DNA of 46,306 nt from Candidatus Daviesbacteria bacterium. Lineage in GTDB: Bacteria; Patescibacteriota; Microgenomatia; Daviesbacterales; UBA10151. The translations under genes were made by a program, and so were the position numbers. Below the pieces are notes generated by a model. The model worked only from the letters and a program-made list of their open reading frames with translations, was not told where the DNA came from and did no database searches. Numbering within the stretch: the first letter of the stretch is position 1; each line of letters starts with the position of its first letter. The stretch is from NCBI GenBank assembly GCA_016183305.1, contig JACPEW010000022.1, forward strand, positions 1-46,306. The letters run 5' to 3'. Positions 34,052-41,934 of the stretch are shown piece by piece.

Positions 34052-35473
34052 TTGCAATCAGAAGGAGAAAGATTAGCTTCTCTAGTATACACCCCTGAGG
34101 GACAACAACAGGTGGCTCAAGTAAAAACAACCATAACTCAAATCGTGGATGCAACTACAAAACAACCTAAGCTTGAAACTGTTCATCCTGGTTTTGATCG
34201 TTCGCCAGTTGCGATTGCTGAAGTTAGACAACGAAACGAACAATTATTGCAAGCATGGCAACAAAGAAAAACAGCTAGAATTGAAGCATTATTAAGAGGA
34301 GAGACTATGACTCATTTAGAAGCTAATGCTTATTTAGCCCAAATTCTTAACCGAGAACCTCTACCTACTAGAGATATCGAGGAAAGTAATAAAAGGCAGA
34401 ACTTGCTAGATCAGTTTAACAGACAAAGGCAAGTTATTGGTCGAATGCTTCTATACCGAGATAGTGAACAGTTACCAATAGGAAGTAGATATCTATTAGT
34501 AAATGCAAAGCGACTAAAATTTTACAAGATTAGTACAAATGAAGCCCAAATAAGTTTTGCGAAAGGCTGGGATGGAACAAAAAATAGCTTACAAGAAAAA
34601 AGTACCAACCCTAATCATGTTACTTCTTCAGAGGCAAGAATAATCTTAGAACAACTTAATTCAGTGCAACAGACAGGCACGGCTCTTAATAACTTACTGC
34701 ATGAACCGGTTCAGTTTAGTACTTACAGTGAAGCAATAGCCAATTTTGTCAGATTTAGAGCTAGAATTGGTGAAAGATTATTCTTAGGTACTAACCATGA
34801 ACACAGTCAAGCTGAAATGCAGTTTATTGATTCATATATAGAAGATATTGTTAATCGACATATTACAGTAGTTTTTATTGAACAAGGAGGACTAACCGCT
34901 AAAGATAACCTCGATCGATGGCTTTATGAAAATGGATACACTCAAACAGCTAATACTGTTGTTGGTGAACTATCTCATTTAGCTCAGGATTTAAGCTCCA
35001 AAGGAATACGTGTATTGAACATGGATTTAAGATTTAATCCCTCTGCCCTACCCTTTGCCTTGAAAAGATTCGGCCTAGAAAGAACTATACGAGATTTAAA
35101 TTGGGATCTTAGTTTTAAAGCTGCCAGCTTCTTAAATGCAGATACTGCTCAGATGGATCAAAACAGAATTCCCGAGATTATTACCCGGCTAATAATACAA
35201 GCGGGGGGGCAGACAACTCAAGAACAGGTAGCATCACTAATCCAAGGCAGAGACTGGACTAATGATGATTACTTTACTGATTCTGACAGGGAAGAATATA
35301 TGGCAAATATTATTCAAGGAGAAAAGATAGCAGTAGCAGCACATAGTGCTCACGCTAGTGCCTTACTTGCCAGACTGCACGGAAATCAGCAAGTAGATAA
35401 CCTAAATATATCTACTGACTTAAACAAAATAGATAGAGTGGTTGCTGAAACAAAGAGGAGAAGTAGTAATTAG
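34052..35473 (+). CDS. unknown protein, 5'-truncated, with faint TraB/ChaN-like motifs
   Basis: Not firmly recognised. From the TTG at 34052 it has 473 residues, but the frame is open back to 33854, and that stretch encodes a Gln-rich disordered-looking tail (PRDRWRAAEQQDQHREAQ) with no start codon. The 5' end is probably missing. Residues 1-240 are helical and Q/R-rich. Later segments LFLGTNHEHSQ (243-253), VVFIEQGG (273-280), DREEYMANII (412-421) and IAVAAHSAH (426-434) resemble the spaced His, Glu, Arg and His of the TraB/ChaN/erythromycin-esterase-like fold; this is a weak call. It uses CGA and CGC arginine codons more than its neighbours. The 3' end shares TTAG with folD. Confidence 0.55.
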   Translation: MQSEGERLASLVYTPEGQQQVAQVKTTITQIVDATTKQPKLETVHPGFDRSPVAIAEVRQRNEQLLQAWQQRKTARIEALLRGETMTHLEANAYLAQILNREPLPTRDIEESNKRQNLLDQFNRQRQVIGRMLLYRDSEQLPIGSRYLLVNAKRLKFYKISTNEAQISFAKGWDGTKNSLQEKSTNPNHVTSSEARIILEQLNSVQQTGTALNNLLHEPVQFSTYSEAIANFVRFRARIGERLFLGTNHEHSQAEMQFIDSYIEDIVNRHITVVFIEQGGLTAKDNLDRWLYENGYTQTANTVVGELSHLAQDLSSKGIRVLNMDLRFNPSALPFALKRFGLERTIRDLNWDLSFKAASFLNADTAQMDQNRIPEIITRLIIQAGGQTTQEQVASLIQGRDWTNDDYFTDSDREEYMANIIQGEKIAVAAHSAHASALLARLHGNQQVDNLNISTDLNKIDRVVAETKRRSSN

Positions 35474-36306
35474 GATCTACTGGCTGACTCCACCACATTC
35501 CTCAGTAAACAGGCAATTGTTAAAGGCCCAATTCCACCAATGGTAGGACAGTATAATTTGGCTTTTTGAGAAACAGATTCTTCTTCAATATCACCATAAA
35601 TCTTTTGTTCCCCATCAACATCTTCTTTACCCACTCCTACCCCAATCACAAAACTTCCCTCCTTAATTTTATCCCCAGTAATAATATATTTTCTACCTGT
35701 AGCAGAAATTATTACATCAGCATTTTTAATAAGTTCCTCGGGATTTTCTGTTTTAGAATCAATCAAATTAAATGGTATTTGCTTTTCTGTTAACAAATCC
35801 CTGGTAGGTCCACCAGCAGTCCTGCCTTTCCCCAAAAGTACTATTTTTTTACCTTCTAAAAATTCTTCTGTGGAAGAGAATCCTTCTAATTTAGCAAAAG
35901 CTCCCAGCATTTCCCAAATCCCCAAAGCAGTAGCTCCTCTAAATTTGGAATCTGGTAAAAATCCATCCACATCTTTTTCTGGCCTTACTAAACTAGCCAA
36001 AGAGGCAAAATCCCAAGTTTCAAAAACAGGGTATTGGATAATTATCCCATGAACGCTGGGATCATTATCCAATGTTTGTAAAGTCTCCTTACATTTTTCC
36101 AACTCATGACCCTGGAATTGATAAAGATCTGCTATTACTCCCACTTTCTGAGCAGCTTTAATCTTTCTATTAACATAAATTTTAGAAGCGGGGTTGTCTC
36201 CTGCTAAAATAATGGCTAATTTGGGGCTTAAAGATTGTTCCGCAATTTCCTTTTGCAGGCTTTCTAAAATTTTATCTGCAACTTCTTTTCCGCTTACTTT
36301 CATCAT
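35470..36306 (-). CDS. folD: methylenetetrahydrofolate dehydrogenase / methenyl-THF cyclohydrolase
   Basis: Interconverts methylene-THF and 10-formyl-THF, the formyl donor of PurN and PurH. The 278 residues have the catalytic YVNRKIKAA segment (Tyr/Lys), VHGIIIQYPVFE in place of the usual QLPLP, DVDGFLP and a dinucleotide loop VLLGKGRTAGGP. The C-terminal GIGPLTIACLLRN (usual PGGVGPMT) is somewhat altered. It overlaps glyA by four bases, so GlyA-made methylene-THF can go straight to FolD. Confidence 0.93.
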   Translation of the reverse strand: MMKVSGKEVADKILESLQKEIAEQSLSPKLAIILAGDNPASKIYVNRKIKAAQKVGVIADLYQFQGHELEKCKETLQTLDNDPSVHGIIIQYPVFETWDFASLASLVRPEKDVDGFLPDSKFRGATALGIWEMLGAFAKLEGFSSTEEFLEGKKIVLLGKGRTAGGPTRDLLTEKQIPFNLIDSKTENPEELIKNADVIISATGRKYIITGDKIKEGSFVIGVGVGKEDVDGEQKIYGDIEEESVSQKAKLYCPTIGGIGPLTIACLLRNVVESASRS

Positions 36307-37592
36307 TTAATTCCTGGAACCGGGAATCTTCCAGTAAATTGTTCTATTTCCTTCCTAATTTGCTCGAGGTTTTTGTTTTTACTCAAGTTTACTTTAACCT
36401 CTTTAATAAAGTCTTTTCTTTTATCCTGCTCTTTTGGTAAATCCAAACCTCTAATTTCTTCTAAAGCTCTTTTAATCCAGCCAGCAATTTTAATCATATC
36501 TTTCTCCTTCATTCCTCTGGTAGTTAAAGCTGGTGTACCTAGCCTAATACCTGATGGATAAAAAGGAGAAGCAGGTTCACCTGGAATAGTATTTTTATTT
36601 ACTGTAATCCCAGCTGCTTCTAAAGCAAACTGTGCTTGATAACCCATTCCATAACCATATTTAGTTAAGGATAACAGGATTAAGTGTGTTTCTGAAACAG
36701 TCCCTAACTCTTTTGCTAATACTGCTGCATTCTTAGCAACCTGAACAGCATATTTTTTGAATGAAGGTTTTAATGCCTCTCCTAAAGACACCGCAATAGC
36801 TGCTGTTTGATGATTATGAGGACCACCTTGAATACCTGGAATAATTGCCCTTTCTATTTTTCCTTTAATTTCTGGATCTTTTTTCAAACCTCTATCTGTT
36901 ACCAAAATCATTGCTCCTCTAGGACCTCTTAAGGTTTTATGAGTAGTAGTCATAATAATATCCACAAATGGGACTGGTGAGGGATGAACTCCGCCAATAA
37001 TAAGTCCAGTAATATGTGAACAATCAGCCACCAGGACTGCTCCTACTTTATCAGCAATTGCCCTAAACTTTTTATAATCCAGCTTAAAAGGATATGCCGT
37101 AGTTCCTACCCAGATCATTTTGGGTTTATGTTTTGTAGCTAATTTTTCTAACCCTTCAAAATCTATTTTCCAGTCATCACCAACTGTGTAATTTATAGCT
37201 TTATAGAAAATACTGGAAAAATTTAAGTGAGCCCCATGAGTTAAATGACCCCCCGATGATAGAGCCAATCCCATTACTACATCTTTTGGCTCACAAACTG
37301 CCATAGTTACAGCCATATTAGCTGGAGAACCAGAATAGGATTGGACAAAAGCAACTGGCACACCAAATAGTTTTTTAGCTAAATCCACAGCATAATTTTC
37401 AATTTTATCTATAACTTCATTACCACCATAATATCTTCTGCCAGGAAAACCTTCCGAGTATTTGTTAGTAAGAATGGAACCTAAAGCTTTGAGGACATTT
37501 TCAGAGACATAATTTTCTGAAGGGATCATTTCCAAACCATATTTTTGCCTATAAGCCTCTTCTGCAATTAATTTAAAAACCTTTAATGCCAT
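36303..37592 (-). CDS. glyA: serine hydroxymethyltransferase
   Basis: Makes glycine and methylene-THF from serine; glycine is the PurD substrate and the folate feeds PurN/PurH through FolD. The 429 residues have IPSENYVSENV at the start, NKYSEGFPGRRYYGG, ADCSHITGLIIGG and the PLP lysine in TTTHKTLRGPRG. The C-terminal EPASPFYPSGIRLGTPA is normal. A TACTTT box lies about seven bases before the ATG. It forms a two-gene unit with folD. Confidence 0.96.
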   Translation of the reverse strand: MALKVFKLIAEEAYRQKYGLEMIPSENYVSENVLKALGSILTNKYSEGFPGRRYYGGNEVIDKIENYAVDLAKKLFGVPVAFVQSYSGSPANMAVTMAVCEPKDVVMGLALSSGGHLTHGAHLNFSSIFYKAINYTVGDDWKIDFEGLEKLATKHKPKMIWVGTTAYPFKLDYKKFRAIADKVGAVLVADCSHITGLIIGGVHPSPVPFVDIIMTTTHKTLRGPRGAMILVTDRGLKKDPEIKGKIERAIIPGIQGGPHNHQTAAIAVSLGEALKPSFKKYAVQVAKNAAVLAKELGTVSETHLILLSLTKYGYGMGYQAQFALEAAGITVNKNTIPGEPASPFYPSGIRLGTPALTTRGMKEKDMIKIAGWIKRALEEIRGLDLPKEQDKRKDFIKEVKVNLSKNKNLEQIRKEIEQFTGRFPVPGIK

Positions 37593-37642
37593 TTGGATGA
37601 AAGTATTGTTAACTACAAGCCATTATTTTGTCAAGGAGGAAA

Positions 37643-39235
37643 TTAATTTACAGTATCTGAATTAAAAATCTCTGCTGCTGCCCTTATAATCTCATCATCT
37701 TGGGCAATCTCAATATTAGCAATATCCTCTCTTCTGGCTGACCTGCTACCTAAAACTGTAGATACCCTAATACTTCTTCCTAAAATATCAGACAAGATCC
37801 CCTCTAATAAATCTCTATTTTTTGGAGCCTCAAGAATCCTTTGGTGAAAAGCATAAGGCACCTCAATTGCCACTGATGTGCCAGAACAATCTAGAATATT
37901 AATTGATCTAAGCAGTGCCTCCAGGGAAAAATTAACCGGGCGGATGGTTTCTAACACAAAGGTCCATTTTTCCTTAAGTCTAATAATATCTTCATTATCC
38001 TCATTTGAAGCCACAGAAGGAATAACCGATGTTGGCACAACAACCTCCTGAGGCTCTATGGCTGAAAAAACAACAGGTGAGGGTAATTCTGATTGATCAT
38101 CTGATTGACCATTACAGATCTCTACTACAACCAGCTCTAAAGGTAAAGAAGGAATAGAAGCAAATTTTAATTTTTCTAAAGCAGCTTGTAATAAATCTAA
38201 AGTTTTTGTTAAGTCTTGATTAGCAAACTGCCCGCTTAACTTTACCAAGCTTTGGTATTTATCTTCAGTTAAATGAGATTTAACCAGTTGTTCTCCTACC
38301 CCATTTTTTATTAAAGCCAAGCTCCTTAGACTATCCATCAAAGATAAAATAAGCTGTTTAATATCTATCCCTTTTTCTACCTGCTTGCCAATATTTAACA
38401 ACCCTGCCTTAGCATCTTTATTATTAAAACTTTGTATCAAATCCAAAACATCCTCAAACTGGCCTGATTTAAAGTTTTCTTCTATTAGCTTAGCTGTTAT
38501 TTTTTCTCCCAATGAGGCTACCTGATCTAATAACTTAACCCCATCCCTAAAAGAACCATCAGACTTTTTAATTAAAGCTTTTAAAGCCTCATCATCTATA
38601 TCAATTTTTTCTTCAGTGATAATCTTTTTTAGAGCTGTTAATAATTCTTCTGAGCTTGCTAATTTAAAATCTAATTTTTGTACCCTTGATAAAATAGTTT
38701 GAGGAACTTTAGCTCCTTCAGTAGTAGCTAAAATAAATAAAGTATGAGCAGGAGGCTCTTCTAAGGTTTTAAGTAAAGCATTAAAAGCCTCAGTTGTTAA
38801 CATATGAACCTCATCAATAATATAGACTTTTTTCTTCGCTGAGCTAGGAGCAAGTTTTATTTTATCCCTCAAAGACCGGATATCTTCTATGCCTCTGTTT
38901 GATGCAGCATCAATCTCAATTAAATCCAGATTACTTCCATCAGTTATAGAAATACAGGTGGGACATTTGTTACAGGGAAAGTCGCTAGTCGCTAGAGTCA
39001 AGGAACTAGAAGTATTATTATCTTGACTCTTGACTCTCGGCTCTTGACTCTCGCAATTGACCATCTTAGCCAAAATCCTAGCTGTTGAGGTCTTACCTGT
39101 GCCTCTGGGGCCTACAAAAAGATAAGCATGAGCTAATTTGTTATTTTGGAAAGAGTTACTAAGAGTTTTTTTAACAGATTCTTGACCTATTAACTCGGAT
39201 AAGGCTTGAGGGCGGTATTTTAAATAATAAACCAT
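37643..39235 (-). CDS. dnaX: DNA polymerase III subunits gamma/tau
   Basis: Clamp-loader ATPase. The 530 residues include Walker A GPRGTGKTSTA (about 43-53), a zinc module, DEVHML (Walker B), the sensor stretch and SRVQKLDFK. The zinc module has its first Cys in NCESQ and the CNKCPTC group after an insertion of about 25 residues encoded by a period-7 repeat, so all four ligands remain. The C-terminal third is divergent, as usual. A GGAGG Shine-Dalgarno sequence lies 11 bases before the ATG. Confidence 0.95.
   Translation of the reverse strand: MVYYLKYRPQALSELIGQESVKKTLSNSFQNNKLAHAYLFVGPRGTGKTSTARILAKMVNCESQEPRVKSQDNNTSSSLTLATSDFPCNKCPTCISITDGSNLDLIEIDAASNRGIEDIRSLRDKIKLAPSSAKKKVYIIDEVHMLTTEAFNALLKTLEEPPAHTLFILATTEGAKVPQTILSRVQKLDFKLASSEELLTALKKIITEEKIDIDDEALKALIKKSDGSFRDGVKLLDQVASLGEKITAKLIEENFKSGQFEDVLDLIQSFNNKDAKAGLLNIGKQVEKGIDIKQLILSLMDSLRSLALIKNGVGEQLVKSHLTEDKYQSLVKLSGQFANQDLTKTLDLLQAALEKLKFASIPSLPLELVVVEICNGQSDDQSELPSPVVFSAIEPQEVVVPTSVIPSVASNEDNEDIIRLKEKWTFVLETIRPVNFSLEALLRSINILDCSGTSVAIEVPYAFHQRILEAPKNRDLLEGILSDILGRSIRVSTVLGSRSARREDIANIEIAQDDEIIRAAAEIFNSDTVN
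38981..39057. repeat. period-7 repeat inside the dnaX zinc module
   Basis: GTCGCTA, GTCGCTA, GAGTCAA on one side and TTGACTC, TTGACTC, TCGGCTC, TTGACTC on the other, around a short unique middle. The two sides are partly inverted. It encodes ESQEPRVKSQ and SSLTLATSD between the first and second zinc Cys of DnaX. Confidence 0.85.
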
Positions 39236-39276
39236 AGGACTATTTTCCTCCGTAAAATAAGCAAAACTACTAACCG

Positions 39277-39690
39277 TTAACTATGATGAATCCCCAGTAA
39301 GTGATTTAAACCATGGCTAATTAAGTTCTTAATCTCTTCATCAACAGAAATTCCATCAAGCGAGGCATCTTCAATTACTTGCGGATAGGAAACAACAATA
39401 TCTCCTAATCTTAACCACTTATCAGGAGCTGCTACAAACCCAATCCTAGGAACATGCTGTAAACTTGAAGGAGAAGCATCTTCCAAAGCAAAAGATAATA
39501 CATTTGTAGTTGAGTCTAAACCTCTATACTTACGGTTTAGCTCATGCATCTTTCTATCACCAACAATATTAATCCCCACCTCAATCCGGCCTGAGATACG
39601 AAGTTTAGCAAGTTTATCCAACACTACTGCTTTAATATTATCTTTATTGATATTATATCTAGGATCTGAGTTGATAATAATATTGATCAT
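39277..39690 (-). CDS. ybeY: endoribonuclease YbeY (rRNA maturation)
   Basis: Metal-dependent RNase acting on 16S rRNA ends and ribosome quality control. 137 residues, with RKMHELNRKYRGLDSTTNVLSF (quoted in parts: MHELNRKYRG, TTNVLSF) and the zinc motif His126-x3-His130-x5-His136 in HGLNHLLGIHH. The residue after the last His is the C-terminus, so the usual short tail is missing. Start ATG 39690. Confidence 0.92.
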   Translation of the reverse strand: MINIIINSDPRYNINKDNIKAVVLDKLAKLRISGRIEVGINIVGDRKMHELNRKYRGLDSTTNVLSFALEDASPSSLQHVPRIGFVAAPDKWLRLGDIVVSYPQVIEDASLDGISVDEEIKNLISHGLNHLLGIHHS

Positions 39691-39728
39691 AATTTAAGTA
39701 AAAAATGTTTTTACTTTTGCCTTTTTAC

Positions 39729-40172
39729 TTATTTGGCTAGCTTCTCCTTTACCATGGCGCCCGCAGTCCCTCCATCTGCCTGACCTTTAACTTTCTCCAT
39801 CACTGCTCCTATTACTTTTCCCATATCAGCTAAACTGGCTGCTCCTGTCTCATTTATAGTCTCTTCTACAATTTTTGACAAGTCCTCTTGTGACATCTGG
39901 GCAGGCAAGTAAGCTTGCAAAACTACTAATTCTTTTTCCTCTTTTAAAGCTCCCTCTTCCCTGCCACCTGCCCTAAAGCCTTTTGCTGCTTCTTTTCTTT
40001 TTTTAACTTCACGGGCTACTACAGTCAATATCTCATCATCAGATAAAACATCACCTTTTGAGATCTCTTTATTTTTAATTTCAGACAAAAGTAACCTTAA
40101 GGTAGAAACTTTTACTTCATCCCTGGCAAGTTGGGCATTTTTCAAATCATTTTGCAGATTATCAGTTAGCAT
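39729..40172 (-). CDS. yqeY: GatB/YqeY domain-containing protein
   Basis: 147-residue helical protein of the YqeY family, related to the tail of the amidotransferase subunit GatB. Exact role unknown; it may bind tRNA. Visible features: DLKNAQLARDEVKVSTLRLLLSE at the start (in parts), the SDDEILTVVAREVKKRKEAA segment and the C-terminal GKVIGAVMEKVKGQADGGT. It follows rpsU with three bases between them, as in many genomes. Confidence 0.92.
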   Translation of the reverse strand: MLTDNLQNDLKNAQLARDEVKVSTLRLLLSEIKNKEISKGDVLSDDEILTVVAREVKKRKEAAKGFRAGGREEGALKEEKELVVLQAYLPAQMSQEDLSKIVEETINETGAASLADMGKVIGAVMEKVKGQADGGTAGAMVKEKLAK

Positions 40173-40175
40173 AAA

Positions 40176-40373
40176 TTACGCACCCCAGCGGCGGGCCCTC
40201 ATAATTTTTCGTCTTTTTTCAGCTAAATACTCTTGGCGTTTTTGTGAAGGCTTTTTATAAACTGATCTATCTCTGATTTCCTGCACTAAGCCTTCAGCCA
40301 CTACTCTTTTCTGAAACTTTCTAATTACTGCATCTGTTGAATCACCTGGACCGGCTCTAACAATAATGCTCAA
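40176..40373 (-). CDS. rpsU: 30S ribosomal protein S21
   Basis: Small basic protein of the 30S subunit. I start it at a TTG at 40373, giving 65 residues beginning MSIIVRAGPGDSTDAVIRK. Reasons: a near-perfect AAGGAGGT Shine-Dalgarno sequence lies nine bases before it, and family homology begins there; the upstream ATG would add ten residues that cross the ribosome binding site. The end RKIMRARRWGA is typical. Paired with yqeY. Confidence 0.9.
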   Translation of the reverse strand: MSIIVRAGPGDSTDAVIRKFQKRVVAEGLVQEIRDRSVYKKPSQKRQEYLAEKRRKIMRARRWGA

Positions 40374-40458
40374 GTAAAAACACCTCCTTTTAGTAATGGA
40401 CAAATTGGCAGAATAACTATATTAACAAACAAAGGCATGTACCAATTTAGTCCAAAAA

Positions 40459-40800
40459 TTATACCATCTTTTTCCAAATACCACCTAAAAGGTGGAAGTG
40501 CAAATGAGGTATATGTTGCGCTTTACCGCCATTTACTACTACCCGGTATAAATTATTGTCTAAATTATACTGCTTTACCAGCTGACTTACTACTGTATAA
40601 ACTCCAGCCAACAAATTACCATACTCTGTATTTAAGTCCTGTATTCCAGCTATATGCTGCTTAGGTATGATTAAAAGATGAATATCTGCTACTGGATTAA
40701 TATCAGGAAAAACCACTATAGTATCTGATTCATAGACTATATTAGATGGAATCTCTCTTTTAATTATTTTACAAAAAAGACAATCATCCACTCTAACCAC
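40459..40800 (-). CDS. HIT family nucleotide-binding protein
   Basis: A nucleotide hydrolase or transferase of the Hint type. The 113 residues have CLFCKIIKREIPS at the start, with only CxxC of the zinc-like pattern, VFPDINPVADIHLLIIPK, and the catalytic triad His99-x-His101-x-His103 in PHLHFHLLGG. The end is shortened (GIWKKMV) where many Hint proteins continue with GWPPG. It overlaps tig by eight bases, so the two are co-translated. Natural substrate unknown. Confidence 0.93.
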   Translation of the reverse strand: MVRVDDCLFCKIIKREIPSNIVYESDTIVVFPDINPVADIHLLIIPKQHIAGIQDLNTEYGNLLAGVYTVVSQLVKQYNLDNNLYRVVVNGGKAQHIPHLHFHLLGGIWKKMV

Positions 40801-41899
40801 CCACCATCTTTTTCAAAAGATCCAAAGTTCTAGTTTGTCTTAAAGCATGTCTTAGATGCAACCTTGGTTCTTGAGCTTCAAATTGTTGTTTTACTTTAGC
40901 ATCCTGGATCTTATCTACTTCTGCTTGCAACTCTGCATCAGAAATGACTACATTTTCCATCCTGGCAATTTCTGCCAAACCTAACTCCATCCTAACATTT
41001 TTCTCAGCTTGTACCCTCCACTCATTTTTTAGCTGTTCTAAAGTTTTACCTTGACCCTTTAGGTAATCATCCAGTAAAAGCCCCATATCTGCCACTCTTC
41101 TTTGTAAAGAAACTAGCATCCTGTTTAATTCATCTTGGATCAAAATCTCTGGTAGTTCTACTGTGGTAATTTTTTCTACTTCTTGCAAAATTGCTTCTTC
41201 ATAATCTAACTCATTATTGTAGGAAACATTTGTTTCTAAATCTTTTTTAATTTTTCCTTTTAAATCAGTAGGGCTTAAGGCTCCCATTGCTTGGGCAAAA
41301 GCATCATTTGGACCACTGGCCTGACCATTACCAGAAACAACAGGTTTTCCGCCTTGAAAATTAATAGACCCACCCTGTCCAACAGCTGATCCAGGCCCGG
41401 TAGAAGCTGGTTGATTAGCAGAAGGTTGCTGCATACCAGCTTTAACTGACCATCTTTTATATAAATCATCAATCACCTTATTAACCTCTTCTTCTGTTAC
41501 AGCTTTAGGAGTGGTTCTGGTAGCTTTTATAGCTTTGTAAGAACCAACAGTAACATTTGGCCTATTAGTTACCGTTGCTTTAAATTGCAGTTGGTTGCCT
41601 TTAGTAAAAGATAAAAGATCATATTTTGGATAATCAATTGGGATAATATCAGTTCCTTTTAAGGCCTCAATTAAAAAATTAGGCATGGCAGTTTTTAAAA
41701 CTTCATCTTGGAGCCTGGTTCCTAATTGCTGTTCCACCATACTTACAGGTGCCTGGCCTTTTCTAAAACCAGATAATTCCACATCCTGAGCCATCCTTTG
41801 TAAGGTTTGATCCCAGGTAGTTTGAAGGTCTGTCCAAGGCACTGTAATAGTAACCTCAACTATACTTTTTGGTTGTTTAACAATATTTTTAGCAATCAT
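40793..41899 (-). CDS. tig: trigger factor-like chaperone lacking the PPIase domain
   Basis: Ribosome-associated folding helper. From the ATG at 41899 it has 368 residues; a TTG start at 41938 would overlap proS and add 13 residues without homology. The ribosome-docking domain has GFRKGQAP at 44-51, and the C-terminal arms (about 235-368) are recognisable. Between them the FKBP prolyl isomerase domain of about 90 residues is absent. A Gly/Gln/Ser-rich flexible segment (about 155-195) splits the first chaperone arm. A TACATT box lies ten bases before the ATG. Confidence 0.85.
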   Translation of the reverse strand: MIAKNIVKQPKSIVEVTITVPWTDLQTTWDQTLQRMAQDVELSGFRKGQAPVSMVEQQLGTRLQDEVLKTAMPNFLIEALKGTDIIPIDYPKYDLLSFTKGNQLQFKATVTNRPNVTVGSYKAIKATRTTPKAVTEEEVNKVIDDLYKRWSVKAGMQQPSANQPASTGPGSAVGQGGSINFQGGKPVVSGNGQASGPNDAFAQAMGALSPTDLKGKIKKDLETNVSYNNELDYEEAILQEVEKITTVELPEILIQDELNRMLVSLQRRVADMGLLLDDYLKGQGKTLEQLKNEWRVQAEKNVRMELGLAEIARMENVVISDAELQAEVDKIQDAKVKQQFEAQEPRLHLRHALRQTRTLDLLKKMVGG

Positions 41900-41934
41900 T
41901 ATGAAAGGTAATGTACCAGAATTGGAGCTTAAAA

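Noticed and set aside
33875-34057. A 60-residue - strand frame with a hydrophobic, signal-like start
   Set aside because: It is the antisense of the Gln-rich coding frame on the + strand (Gln codons give Leu/Cys/Phe on the other strand), with no start signal of its own.
40374-40403. ATG start of rpsU at 40403
   Set aside because: It would place the AAGGAGGT Shine-Dalgarno sequence inside the coding region and add ten residues with no family match; the TTG at 40373 fits better.
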